34,342 nucleotides of DNA from Streptomyces sp. (GCF_031181555.1 NZ_JAPSKQ010000019.1:22668-57009), one strand, 5' to 3'. Shown: positions 8,461 through 15,937, numbered from the stretch's first letter. Numbers and translations are program-made. Notes: generated by a model from the sequence alone, not told the origin.

Positions 8461-8480
8461 CCGGGGCGGTACCGCCCCGG
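8461..8480. terminator. 20-base perfect palindrome after the GH64 gene
   Basis: CCGGGGCGGTACCGCCCCGG reads the same on both strands and can fold to an 8-bp stem with a GUAC loop. It begins 44 bases beyond the GH64 stop codon on the transcript, a normal terminator position. Confidence 0.6.
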
Positions 8481-8523
8481 ACCCCGCCCGCCCCGGGGCC
8501 GGTCCTCGTCCCGGTGCGGCGGC

Positions 8524-9729
8524 TCAGAAGGGCGTCAGCGTCAGCCGCAGGCCCGTGGGGGCCGTGTCCTGGATGTACGAGGCGAAGTCGGCCACGTCGT
8601 CGAAGGCGAAGCCGTACGCCTTGCCGTCCTCGGTGGCGGCGTGCACGGCCTTGGAGTAGTGGTTGGTGAGTTCCGTCCGGTAGAAGACCGAGGCGTCGGC
8701 CGTCGGCTGGTCGGGGTGGCTGAGCAGCGTCGAACGGTTGAAGCCGGCGCCGAGCACGGCGGCGACCGGCCCGGTCGTGCCGTCGTTGGGGGCGGCGAGG
8801 GCTCCGTCGCAGAAGAGGACGTCCCGCGTGGACGGCTTGCCGAAGGAGACCTGGGCGGGCCCGTCGAAGGTGAACCGGTCGCCGCGCACCCGGCCGGTGA
8901 AGGTACCGGCGTTGGTGGTGACCTTGAGGTCCCGGCCGGTGTAGGTGCTCCACACCTCGTCGATGTACGGGGCGAGGTAGTCCCCGGCGAACAGACCGGC
9001 GTCCAGCCCGTGACCGGGGGCGATGATCCGGGTGTCGTCCACGACGAGCCGCGAGAACGCCTCCACCTGCCGGACGGCGGCGAACGCGGCCGCGCGGCCC
9101 CCCTCGCGCACCGTGCCCGTCGTCTGGTCCCTGGACCCGGTGAGCCGGATGCTCAGCGGCACGCTGAACATGTCGACCATCGTGGTGTTGCAGAACATGC
9201 CCGAGGAGTTGTACGTGAACTCCGCACAGTCGTGCAGCACGCCGTAATTGGGGTCCGAGGCGACCCAGCCGGCCGGGTACTGCAGCGCGGGGTTGCCGTT
9301 GCCGTCCGCGACGACCTTGAACTTGAGCTTCGCGCCGAGGGACACGTAGATCCGGCCGGACATGTACGGGAGCGACAGCCGGGTCTCGCCGCTGCCGGCC
9401 AGACCGATCGCGTAGTCGGTGAAGCCGTCGGGACCGTTGTCCGACAGGGCGACCGGGGCGAGGGTGCCCTCGGGGGTGACCCGGACCTGCCGGCCGTCCT
9501 GGTTGCCCACGATGTAGAGGTGCACGCTCGCGTTGCCGAAGGAACCGCTGTTGTTGACGATCGTCAGCGGCAGCGGTCCCGCCGCGGCCGAGGCGTCCTT
9601 CTCGGCCGCGGACGTCCCCGCGAGCGCGTGCGGAGCGAGCACGGCCGCCGCGGGCGCGGCCACGGCGGCTCCGCCGAGGGCGAAGAGGACCTTGCGACGG
9701 CCGACGGTGCGCTGATGACGAGGAGTCAT
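8524..9729 (-). CDS. Secreted GH64 beta-1,3-glucanase (laminaripentaose-producing type)
   Basis: A 401-residue secreted enzyme. The N-terminus has RRKVLFALGG followed by a hydrophobic alanine-rich stretch and ALA/GTS-like cleavage region near residue 37, consistent with a Tat or Sec signal peptide; the twin arginine favours Tat. The mature part has the GH64 pattern: VNNSGSFGNASVHLYIVG near the start, then HDCAEFTYNSSG with Glu170 and TTMVDMFSVP with Asp186. Those two acids are exactly 16 residues apart, as are the catalytic Glu154 and Asp170 of the Streptomyces matensis enzyme. It has a thaumatin-like second domain and no carbohydrate-binding module. It should release laminari-oligosaccharides from fungal-wall or curdlan-type glucan outside the cell. 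An AGGAG lies before the ATG. The upstream region holds a LacI-type operator, a promoter and a triple TTAA element. Confidence 0.94.
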   Translation of the reverse strand: MTPRHQRTVGRRKVLFALGGAAVAAPAAAVLAPHALAGTSAAEKDASAAAGPLPLTIVNNSGSFGNASVHLYIVGNQDGRQVRVTPEGTLAPVALSDNGPDGFTDYAIGLAGSGETRLSLPYMSGRIYVSLGAKLKFKVVADGNGNPALQYPAGWVASDPNYGVLHDCAEFTYNSSGMFCNTTMVDMFSVPLSIRLTGSRDQTTGTVREGGRAAAFAAVRQVEAFSRLVVDDTRIIAPGHGLDAGLFAGDYLAPYIDEVWSTYTGRDLKVTTNAGTFTGRVRGDRFTFDGPAQVSFGKPSTRDVLFCDGALAAPNDGTTGPVAAVLGAGFNRSTLLSHPDQPTADASVFYRTELTNHYSKAVHAATEDGKAYGFAFDDVADFASYIQDTAPTGLRLTLTPF

Positions 9730-9822
9730 GTGGGGGGTCTCCTGGAGTACTCGTGCGGGTTCCTGTCCGCGCCGCCCGACGTGGGGGGAGGTCCCGGGAG
9801 GCGCACTCCCGCGACAAGGGGG

Positions 9823-9836
9823 TGAGAGCGCTCTCA
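9823..9836. promoter_or_regulatory. LacI-family type operator upstream of GH64
   Basis: TGAGAGCGCTCTCA is a perfect 14-base palindrome centred on CGCG-type AGCGCT, the form bound by LacI-family sugar regulators of actinomycetes (compare the CebR site TGGGAGCGCTCCCA). It is 94 bases before the GH64 start and just downstream of the predicted promoter, where a repressor would block elongation or clearance. No LacI-family gene is in the window. Confidence 0.75.
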
Positions 9837-9868
9837 GGCCGTACGTCGGAACCGGCGCGCGGCTTTCG

Positions 9869-9897
9869 ATGGTACGGACCGGAACGACCCCCGCCAA
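9869..9897 (-). promoter_or_regulatory. Predicted GH64 promoter
   Basis: On the minus strand TTGGCG (9897-9892) and TACCAT (9874-9869) are separated by 17 bases, matching the -35 and TAnnnT -10 of main sigma factor promoters. Transcription would begin near 9862, leaving a leader of about 130 bases that contains the 9823-9836 palindrome. This is a sequence match only. Confidence 0.5.
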
Positions 9898-9964
9898 CGG
9901 GTCCGACTTGTCCCCAACGCGCTCTGACCTGCGGCTACTTGAGAGGAGCGCGAGAGTCCTACGA

Positions 9965-9998
9965 CTGCTTAACCACCTCTTAAGGGCCTCTTAAGCAG
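9965..9998. promoter_or_regulatory. Triple TTAA element with 11-bp spacing and inverted ends
   Basis: TTAA occurs at 9969, 9980 and 9991, exactly 11 bp apart, within an otherwise GC-rich region. On the minus strand two units read TTAAGAGG. The outer ends form an inverted repeat, CTGCTTAA and TTAAGCAG. An 11-bp period places repeated contacts on one face of the helix, as in tandem sites of OmpR-type response regulators. It lies about 70 bases upstream of the predicted GH64 promoter, a place for an activator. Confidence 0.5.
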
Positions 9999-10019
9999 AC
10001 GCCGGACCGCTGCCGTGAA

Positions 10020-10030
10020 GAGAGCGCTCC
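10020..10030. promoter_or_regulatory. Second, partial AGCGCT-type operator
   Basis: GAGAGCGCTCC shares the GAGAGCGCTC core with the perfect palindrome at 9823-9836 but is symmetrical only over GAGCGCTC. It lies about 190 bases further upstream of GH64, directly after the oxidoreductase stop. Two sites at this distance would allow repressor looping; it could also be chance. Confidence 0.35.
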
Positions 10031-10045
10031 ATGGCCGCCTCGGCG

Positions 10046-10936
10046 CTAGCGCGCACCGCCGCGCAGCAGCGTCTCCGCGGTGGCCAGGACGTCCGTGACC
10101 CGGAGGGCGAACGCCGCGTCGCAGGGGTGGGGAGTGCCCGTGCCGGCGGCGGTGAGGAGGGCGTCCGCGGCTCGGGTGAGGGCGGGGACCACCCCCTCGG
10201 AGTCCTCCGGGAGGAGCGTGACGCCGGATGCGCCGCGCAGTTCCACCGTGGCGCCGGCCGCGGCCGGGGGCGCGGTCAGGCTCAGGGTCAGGGTGCTCGA
10301 CGCGCCGCTCGCGTGGTCGAGGACGAGATGGACGGTGTCCCCCGGACCGTACGCCGCCGCCGTCACCCGCCGGGCGTCGCCGAGCACCGGCAGCAGGACG
10401 GACAGGGCGTGCGGGCCGACGTCCCACAGGGCGCCCTTCTCCCGTCGCCACGGCGAGGCCGCGAAGGGGTTGCCGTCGGAGGTGAACACCGCCCCGAGCC
10501 ACTGCGCGCGTCCGGTGAACCAGCCGCCCAGGGCCGCCTGTTCGGCGATCCAGGCCTCCGGCCCGGGCTGGAAGCGGGTGGTGAAGAAGACCACCGAGGC
10601 GACCCGGGCCTCCTCGGCCGCCTCGACCACCGTGCGCCCCTGCGCCACCGTCGGGGCGAGCGGCTTGTCCAGCAGCAGGTGGCAGCCGGCCCGCGCCGCG
10701 CGCGCCGCGAGTTCCGCCTGCACGCCCGGTGGCAGCGCGACGGCGACGGCGTCCACGTCGGCGAACAGCGCGTCGACGTCGTCGTACGCCCGGGTGCCGT
10801 ACCGGTCGGCGAGTTCCTCGGCCGCCTCGCGGCGGCGTCCCCACACCCCGGCGAAGTCGAGGTCCCGGTGCCCGCTCAGCGCGGGGGCGTGCGCCATCTG
10901 CGCCCATGGCCCGGTGCCCAGCAGTCCGATCCGCAT
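10046..10936 (-). CDS. Gfo/Idh/MocA family NAD(P)-dependent oxidoreductase
   Basis: A 296-residue cytoplasmic oxidoreductase. The N-terminal Rossmann domain begins MRIGLLGTGPWAQ (GxGxxA/G dinucleotide loop, residues 6-12), and VWGRRREAAEELADRYG is the typical second strand and helix. LLLDKPLAPT contains Lys91 of the conserved E/D-K-P motif that contacts substrate and cofactor. The C-terminal half is the alpha/beta substrate domain, with WDVGPHALSVLLPVLGDARRV holding the catalytic-histidine region. Family members oxidise sugars, inositols or their derivatives; which one is not visible. The ATG at 10936 follows GGGAGGG at good spacing and matches the family N-terminus. The gene lies upstream of GH64 on the same strand, separated by a 316-base region full of control elements, so GH64 probably has its own promoter. 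Confidence 0.93.
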   Translation of the reverse strand: MRIGLLGTGPWAQMAHAPALSGHRDLDFAGVWGRRREAAEELADRYGTRAYDDVDALFADVDAVAVALPPGVQAELAARAARAGCHLLLDKPLAPTVAQGRTVVEAAEEARVASVVFFTTRFQPGPEAWIAEQAALGGWFTGRAQWLGAVFTSDGNPFAASPWRREKGALWDVGPHALSVLLPVLGDARRVTAAAYGPGDTVHLVLDHASGASSTLTLSLTAPPAAAGATVELRGASGVTLLPEDSEGVVPALTRAADALLTAAGTGTPHPCDAAFALRVTDVLATAETLLRGGAR

Positions 10937-11127
10937 GCCGCCGCCCTCCCGCTGACGCGTCCGCCGCCACCGGTCTGCTCCGGCCACGGCCCGGACCCGA
11001 GCGTGTCACACCGGCCCGGGCCGCGACCAACCCCGCGGACAAGGGAGCCCGCCACCACGGGAGTTCCGGCGGACGGCGCGGTGGTGAGGACGCGGCGGGG
11101 AGACGGCCCGGAGACCGGCCGGGCTCG

Positions 11128-11150
11128 ATTCAGCGTCGGATCTGCTGAAT
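11128..11150. promoter_or_regulatory. Perfect inverted repeat, candidate operator
   Basis: ATTCAGC and GCTGAAT, separated by nine bases, form a perfect 23-base dyad in the 311-base divergent space between the oxidoreductase and the aldo/keto reductase remnant. Its centre is near 11139, followed by a relatively AT-rich TTTCTTCTATTGG patch. The size fits a dimeric TetR- or MarR-type site. The rest of the intergenic space (10937-11127 and 11151-11247) shows nothing clear. Confidence 0.5.
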
Positions 11151-11247
11151 GCGTTCGCTTTCTTCTATTGGATTTCCGGCTCTCCGACGACCAGGCTGGA
11201 ACCGCTTTCAGGACAGCCGGGCGACAGCCGGAAGAGGTCACGCGTAC

Positions 11248-11775
11248 ATGCACACCCGCCGCATCGGTGACGTCGAGGCCAGCGCGATCGGTCTGGGTGC
11301 CATGCCCATGTCGATCGAGGGGAGGCCGGACGAGGCCCGCTCCCTCGCCGGCCTCCACGCCGCGCCGGACGCCGGCGTCACACTGATCGACACCGCGGAC
11401 GCCTGCCACCGGGGCGCCGGCGGGATCCTCGGCGGGCGGTCGGCCTGCGTGCAGAACCAGTTCTCCCCGGCCTTCCGCTCCAGCGGGCCGGAGCCGGAAC
11501 TGTGCGACGGACTCGGCGTTGCGTTCCTGCCCCGGAGCCCCTTCGGCGGCATCTCCCGGGCCGGCGAACCGGGCTCGGCGTACGCCCCGTTCGCGCGGAT
11601 CGCCGAGGCGCACCGTGTGAGTCCGCACCGGATGTGCCTGGCCTGGACGCCCGCCAGGTCACCGGTGGTCGTGCCGATTCCGGGGGCGAGCCGGCCGCAG
11701 TCCGTTCGTGACGCGACGGGCGCCGCCGACCTCGTGCTCACGGCCGACGAGGTCGCGGAGCCGGACGCGGCCTGA
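11248..11775 (+). pseudogene. Aldo/keto reductase with in-frame internal deletion and lost active site
   Basis: The 175-residue frame is the two ends of an aldo/keto reductase of about 320 residues joined together. The N-terminal part (RRIGDVEASAIGLGAMPMS ... GVTLIDTADA) runs to about residue 60. The text then jumps into VQNQFSPAFRSS, GVAFLPRSPFGGISRAG and VVPIPGASRP, which normally lie beyond residue 190. The missing middle carries the catalytic Lys and His. In addition the catalytic Tyr, five residues after the catalytic Asp48, is Cys53 here (DTADAC for DTADAY), and ALAWMLARSP has become CLAWTPARSP. The reading frame is intact, so a short protein could be made, but it cannot be a working reductase. 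Point changes after the deletion point to relaxed selection. Confidence 0.9.
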
Positions 11776-11809
11776 GGCCGGCTCCGCCCGCGCGGCACCC
11801 GTCTGGGGG

Positions 11810-11819
11810 AAAGCGCTTG
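11810..11819. promoter_or_regulatory. AAGCGCTT operator-like palindrome before the ABC exporter gene
   Basis: GAAAGCGCTTGC contains the palindrome AAGCGCTT (11811-11818), 52 bases before the ATG of the ABC exporter. This is the second common form of actinomycete LacI-family sites. It is the only conspicuous element in the 94-base gap after the aldo/keto reductase remnant. Confidence 0.5.
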
Positions 11820-11869
11820 CCGCATGACGGCTCACCGATTCACCGGCTCACAGGGGAGGACCACCACCG

Positions 11870-13639
11870 ATGGCGTCGTCACTGGAAAGACCGCTCGACC
11901 ACCGTTACCGGGGCGAGCATCCGATCCGTACCCTCGCCTACCTGTTCCGCGCCGACCGCGGCCGGCTGGCGGCCGCCGTCGGCGTCTTCACGGTCAAGCA
12001 CAGCCCCGTCTGGCTGCTGCCGCTGATCACCGCGTCCATCATCGACACCGTCGTGCAGCACCAGCCGATATCCCGGCTCTGGACCAGCACCGGCATCATC
12101 ATGGTCATCCTGCTGGTCAACTACCCGCTGCACGTCCTGTACGTCCGTCTCCTCTACGGCAGCGTCCGCCGCATGGGCACCGCCCTGCGCTCCGCCCTGT
12201 GCACGCGCATGCAGCAACTCTCCATCGGCTACCACTCCCGCGTCAGCGCGGGTGTGCTCCAGGCCAAGGTCGTCCGGGACGTGGAGACCGTCGAGCAGAT
12301 GGTGCAGCAGACCGCGGAGACCGGGCTCGGCGCGAGCACCGTGCTCATCGGCGGACTCGTCATCATCGCCGTCCGCACCCCGGAGTTCCTTCCCGTCTTC
12401 CTGATCGTCGTGCCCGCCGCGGCCCTGCTCATCGCCCGGCTCAGGGCGCGGCTGCGCACCCACAACGAGCACTTCCGCCACGAGGTGGAGGCCCTGTCCT
12501 CCCGCGTCACGGAGATGACCCGGCTCATCCCGGTCACCCGCGCCCACGGGCTGGAGGGCAAGGCCCTGCGCCGGATGAACGGCACCCTGGAACGGCTGCT
12601 CACCTCCGGGATACGCCTGGACCTGGTCAACGGCCGGTTCGGCTCGCTGGCCTGGGTCGTCCTCAACGTGGTGGGCGTGCTGGTGCTGGCCGGCGCGGCG
12701 CTCATCTCGTACTACGACGTCTGGGGCGTCACCGCCGGCGACGTCGTGATGCTCAGCGCCTTCCTGACCACGCTCACCAACTCGACGACCACGCTCGCCG
12801 GGCTGGCCCCGGTCATCACCAAGGGACTGGAGTCCGTCCGCTCGGTCGGTGAAGTCCTCCAGGCGCCCGAACTGGAGGACAACGAGGGCAAGGCGGAGCT
12901 CACCGCACTGCGCGGCGCGATCACCTTCGAGGGGGTCGGCCACACGTACGAGACGGACGGGCGACCCGCGGTGCGCGACTTCACCCTCGACGTCGCGCCC
13001 GGCGAGACCATCGCCCTCGTGGGCGCCTCCGGGGCGGGAAAGTCCACCGTGCTGAACCTCGTCATCGGCTTCATCCGCCCGACCTCCGGCCGGCTGCTGC
13101 TCGACGGGACCGACATGAGCAGCCTCGACCTGCGCACCTACCGGCGCTTTCTGTCGGTCGTGCCCCAGGAGTCGATCCTGTTCGACGGCACGGTCCGGGA
13201 GAACGTCGCCTACGGCATGGACGACGCCGACGAGGCGACGGTGCGGGCCGCACTGCGGGACGCCAACGCGCTGGAGTTCGTCGACCGGCTGCCGCAGGGC
13301 CTCGACACCGTGGTCGGGGAGCGGGGCGCACGGCTGTCCGGCGGGCAGCGGCAGCGCCTCGCCATCGCCCGCGCCCTGATCAGGGACCCCAAGGTGCTGG
13401 TGCTGGACGAGGCGACGTCCGCACTGGACACCCGTTCGGAGGCGCTGGTGCAGGAGGCGCTCGCCCGGCTGCTGCGGGGGCGCACCACGTTCGTCGTGGC
13501 GCACCGGCTGTCCACCGTGCGCGGTGCCGACCGGATCGTGGTCATGGGGGAGGGCCGGATCCAGGAGATCGGCACCCACGAGGAACTCATGCGGCGGGGC
13601 GGGGCGTACACGGCGCTGCACAGCGGTCAGGTGGCCTGA
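11870..13639 (+). CDS. ABC exporter, fused permease and ATPase
   Basis: A 589-residue ABC half-transporter of the exporter type, expected to work as a homodimer or with a partner in the cytoplasmic membrane. Residues 1-330 are the membrane domain with six predicted helices (for example WTSTGIIMVILLVNY and FGSLAWVVLNVVGVLVLAGAALISYY). The ATPase domain follows from about 345: Walker A GASGAGKST with Lys391, Q-loop VVPQESILFDG, signature LSGGQRQR, Walker B KVLVLDEATSALD and H-loop VVAHRLST. All catalytic residues are present. The substrate is unknown; lipids, peptides and drugs are all possible for this class. The start is fixed by GGGGAGGA ten bases before the ATG. A LacI-like palindrome upstream hints at sugar-responsive control. 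The DUF5133 gene lies 111 bases downstream on the same strand. Confidence 0.95.
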   Translation: MASSLERPLDHRYRGEHPIRTLAYLFRADRGRLAAAVGVFTVKHSPVWLLPLITASIIDTVVQHQPISRLWTSTGIIMVILLVNYPLHVLYVRLLYGSVRRMGTALRSALCTRMQQLSIGYHSRVSAGVLQAKVVRDVETVEQMVQQTAETGLGASTVLIGGLVIIAVRTPEFLPVFLIVVPAAALLIARLRARLRTHNEHFRHEVEALSSRVTEMTRLIPVTRAHGLEGKALRRMNGTLERLLTSGIRLDLVNGRFGSLAWVVLNVVGVLVLAGAALISYYDVWGVTAGDVVMLSAFLTTLTNSTTTLAGLAPVITKGLESVRSVGEVLQAPELEDNEGKAELTALRGAITFEGVGHTYETDGRPAVRDFTLDVAPGETIALVGASGAGKSTVLNLVIGFIRPTSGRLLLDGTDMSSLDLRTYRRFLSVVPQESILFDGTVRENVAYGMDDADEATVRAALRDANALEFVDRLPQGLDTVVGERGARLSGGQRQRLAIARALIRDPKVLVLDEATSALDTRSEALVQEALARLLRGRTTFVVAHRLSTVRGADRIVVMGEGRIQEIGTHEELMRRGGAYTALHSGQVA

Positions 13640-13750
13640 CGGCCGGTCGGCAGACGAAAGTTTTTGGTCAATTCCGACCAGTTGAGCACAAGGGGGGAGT
13701 GCTTCCGCACGGTTCGGGCATACGCAGCGAAAACCAGAGAGGGGTGCTTC

Positions 13751-14008
13751 GTGCTCGTACCGGACCCGAAGGTCGTCAGAGGGCTGCTGACGCGGTACGC
13801 GATGCTGCAGATCGCTCAGGCGGAGAGGCACTCGCCGGCGGCGGCACGCGAACTGGAGGACGTCAGCTACACGCTCTGCGTGATGACGGGAACGTCCAGC
13901 ATCCACGACGCCATCGCACGGGCGGACGACCTGCTCGCGCAGCGGTGGCCCGCGGCCGGCCGCACCGCGGACCCGGACGGGGAGAGCGGCCTGTCCCTGG
14001 CCGTCTGA
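13751..14008 (+). CDS. DUF5133 family small protein
   Basis: An 85-residue protein starting VLVPDPKVVRGLLTRYAMLQIAQAERHSP, followed by RELEDVSYTLCVMTGTSSIHDAIARADDLL. These two blocks are the DUF5133 signature found in many short Streptomyces proteins. The family has no known function; predicted structure is mostly alpha helical and soluble. The GTG at 13751 is chosen because GAGAGGGG lies seven bases upstream and the family starts at this point; a longer frame begins at 13664 in AT-richer DNA without a good binding site. The 13640-13750 region contains TGGTC-N6-GACCA (about 13669-13684), a small dyad of unknown meaning. The gene ends ahead of a strong bidirectional terminator. Confidence 0.85.
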   Translation: MLVPDPKVVRGLLTRYAMLQIAQAERHSPAAARELEDVSYTLCVMTGTSSIHDAIARADDLLAQRWPAAGRTADPDGESGLSLAV

Positions 14009-14047
14009 TTCCGTCCGCCACGGACCCGGCCCCGACGTCGTGTCCCG

Positions 14048-14093
14048 GGGCCCCGGCGGAAACGCGAGCGGTCTCGCGCCTCCGCCGGGGCCC
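14048..14093. terminator. Bidirectional terminator, long stepped hairpin
   Basis: Outer arms GGGCCCCGGCGGA and TCCGCCGGGGCCC (13 bp) enclose an inner stem CGCGAG/CTCGCG (6 bp) around the loop CGGT, with an AA/CC mismatch between them. It lies between the convergent DUF5133 gene and the AraC-type regulator gene and can serve both. Confidence 0.85.
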
Positions 14094-14116
14094 GTGCCCT
14101 GGATCCCCCGAACCGG

Positions 14117-15109
14117 TCAGTGACCGGTCGCCGACCGGACATGGGTCCGTTGCGGGGCGGTGCGCCCGCCGTGGAACGCCGAGCGGTAGGCGTACGGCGT
14201 GGTGCCCACCACCTTGCGGAACCGCTCACGGAATGCCGTGGGCGATCCGAACCCGGCCTGCCGGCCGATCCGTTCGACGGTGTGGTCGCTGTTCTCCAGC
14301 AGGTACTGGGCGCGTCTGACCCGCGCCCGCAGCAGCCACTGCAACGGCGTGGTGCCCGTCTGCTCGCGGAAACGGCGGCTGAAGGTGCGCTCGCTCATCC
14401 CGGCGCGTGCCGCCATGGCGGCGAGCGTGACCTCGTGCGCCAGGTTGTCCTCGATCCAGTCCAGCAGGGGTTCCAGGTCCGAGCCGCGGGGCACGGGCGG
14501 ATGCTCGTGCACGATGAACTGGGCCTGGCCGCCCTCCCGTTCCAGCGGCATGACCGACATCCGGGCCGCGTTCGCGGCCACGACCGAGCCCAGATCCCGG
14601 CGGATCATGTGCAGGCACATGTCCAGCGCGGCGGCGGCGCCCGCCGAGGTGAGGATCTGGCCGTTGTCGACGTACAGCACGTCCGGCTGCACCTCGACGA
14701 GCGGAAAGGCGGTGGCGAGCTTCTCGGCGGCCACCCAGTGGGTGGTGGCGCGGAGCCCGTCCAGCAGTCCGGCCTCCGCCAGCACGAAGGCGCCCACGCA
14801 CACCGAGGCGATGCGGGTGCCGGCCTCGGCCGCCCGGCGCAGCGCCGCGAGCACGGCGGGCGAGAGCGGCGGGGCGTCTTCGGCGCGCCCCGGGACGATG
14901 ACCGTGTCGGCGTCCGCCAGCGCCTCCAGCCCCCGGTCGACGCGCAGGGTCAGACCGCCGTCCGCGGGCACCTCCGGCGTCTCGGCGCACAGGCGGACCC
15001 GGTAGGGACGCCGGCCGTCGGGCAGCCGCGTCCAGTCGAAGGTCTGCATGGGCGCCGCCATGTCGAACGGCACGACCCGGTCGAGAAGCAGAATCACCAC
15101 GGAGTGCAT
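14117..15109 (-). CDS. GlxA-type AraC family transcriptional regulator (DJ-1/PfpI domain plus HTH)
   Basis: A 330-residue regulator. Residues 1-175 form a DJ-1/PfpI (class I glutamine amidotransferase-like) domain: MHSVVILLLDRVVPFDMAAP at the start and ASVCVGAFVLAEAGLLDG with Cys104 at the nucleophile-elbow position. The AraC-type DNA-binding domain follows at about 225-325: LAAMAARAGMSERTFSRRFREQTGTTPLQWL is the first helix-turn-helix and VERIGRQAGFGSPTAFRERFRKVVGTTPYAYR the second. In this group the first domain senses a ligand and usually has no enzyme activity. The ATG at 15109 gives the usual family N-terminus, with only a weak ribosome binding site. It is divergent from a DUF2269-like membrane protein, a likely target, across 189 bases that hold two dyads. 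Confidence 0.93.
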   Translation of the reverse strand: MHSVVILLLDRVVPFDMAAPMQTFDWTRLPDGRRPYRVRLCAETPEVPADGGLTLRVDRGLEALADADTVIVPGRAEDAPPLSPAVLAALRRAAEAGTRIASVCVGAFVLAEAGLLDGLRATTHWVAAEKLATAFPLVEVQPDVLYVDNGQILTSAGAAAALDMCLHMIRRDLGSVVAANAARMSVMPLEREGGQAQFIVHEHPPVPRGSDLEPLLDWIEDNLAHEVTLAAMAARAGMSERTFSRRFREQTGTTPLQWLLRARVRRAQYLLENSDHTVERIGRQAGFGSPTAFRERFRKVVGTTPYAYRSAFHGGRTAPQRTHVRSATGH

Positions 15110-15208
15110 GACCGCCACGATAGGCGGGTTCCCGCCACCCGCAGGAGCCGGGGCATCACAGGGCGAGGTGCGGAAAGCACCGGTCGGCGGTGTTGGCGAG
15201 AATCCGTG

Positions 15209-15223
15209 GAAACCTGTCGTTTC
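15209..15223. promoter_or_regulatory. GAAAC-N5-GTTTC dyad in the regulator/membrane-protein divergent space
   Basis: A 5-bp inverted repeat with a 5-base spacer, about 100 bases from the AraC-type start and 90 from the membrane-protein start. Its location makes it a candidate binding site, but the arms are short. Confidence 0.3.
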
Positions 15224-15242
15224 AGCCTCTGGGGGAGCATCC

Positions 15243-15268
15243 GGCGGGCGTCCTAACGTGAGCCCGCC
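15243..15268. promoter_or_regulatory. GGCGGGC/GCCCGCC dyad before the DUF2269-like gene
   Basis: Seven-base arms separated by 12 bases (GTCCTAACGTGA), ending 30 bases before the start of the membrane-protein gene. It could be an operator or an RNA hairpin in the leader. Confidence 0.3.
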
Positions 15269-15298
15269 CTTGCTGATCGCACCATGGAAAGGGTCCCG

Positions 15299-15775
15299 GT
15301 GACCAAGTTCCTGCTGTCCCTCCACGTTCTGGCCGCCATCGTCGCCATCGGTCCCGTGACCGTCGCGGCGAGCATGTTCCCGCCGGCCGTGCGCCGGGCG
15401 GCGGTCCCGGCCGGCGGCGGCGGATCCGTCGCCACCGCGGTGACCACCGTCGCGCTGCTCCACCGCATCTGCCGGGTCTACGCCCGCGTCGGGGTCGTGG
15501 TACCCCTCTTCGGACTCGCCACGGCCCTGGCGATGGGGGTCCTGGGCGACGGCTGGCTCGTCACGTCGATCGCCCTGACCGCGGCGGCCGCCGGTGTCCT
15601 GCTCGCCTTCGTGCTGCCTCGCCAGGACGAACTCATCGGGCAGCTGAACGGGAATCGGCCCGTCGACCGGCACAGTACGGTTCAACTGGCCATGTTCACC
15701 GGGGTGTTCAATCTGCTGTGGGCCATCGTCACGGTCCTGATGATCGTCCGCCCCGGTTCCACGACGGGCGCCTGA
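15299..15775 (+). CDS. DUF2269-like integral membrane protein
   Basis: A 158-residue protein with four predicted membrane helices: FLLSLHVLAAIVAIGPVTVAA, VGVVVPLFGLATALAMGVLG, WLVTSIALTAAAAGVLLAFVLP and LAMFTGVFNLLWAIVTVLMIV. The early His in the first helix (LLSLHVLAAI) and the short charged loops match the DUF2269 group, some members of which are thought to carry redox or heme-like functions; none is proven here. I choose the GTG at 15299 because GGAAAGGG lies five bases upstream; an in-frame ATG at 15284 would place that site inside the gene. The divergent GlxA-type regulator gene suggests it controls this gene. Confidence 0.83.
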   Translation: MTKFLLSLHVLAAIVAIGPVTVAASMFPPAVRRAAVPAGGGGSVATAVTTVALLHRICRVYARVGVVVPLFGLATALAMGVLGDGWLVTSIALTAAAAGVLLAFVLPRQDELIGQLNGNRPVDRHSTVQLAMFTGVFNLLWAIVTVLMIVRPGSTTGA

Positions 15776-15814
15776 ATCACCTGGAAGAGAAGGTGTGCGC
15801 CTTGAGTGAGGCAT

Positions 15815-15841
15815 ACGTGAAATGCCGGTTCCGCTTCACGT
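15815..15841. promoter_or_regulatory. ACGTGAA-N13-TTCACGT dyad upstream of the 71-residue gene
   Basis: Perfect 7-base arms spaced by 13 bases, about 100 bases before the GTG at 15938. Further downstream TACACT (15880-15885) resembles a -10 element but no convincing -35 is seen. The dyad could control the small gene or be the end signal of the upstream membrane-protein gene. Confidence 0.35.
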
Positions 15842-15937
15842 CGTGCGGAGGAACTGCCACGTCACGGTGGATGGGCGCCTACACTCGGCAGTCGCGTCCC
15901 CGCGTCGGGGCCGACGAGCAGAAAGGCACGTTGTCGG

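Noticed and set aside
8443..9825. Plus-strand 460-codon frame opposite the GH64 gene
   Set aside because: The GH64 signal peptide and catalytic pair are on the minus strand.
11879..13906. Minus-strand 675-codon frame opposite the ABC exporter
   Set aside because: The plus strand carries all ABC ATPase motifs; the antisense peptide is His/Arg/Gly-rich without motifs.
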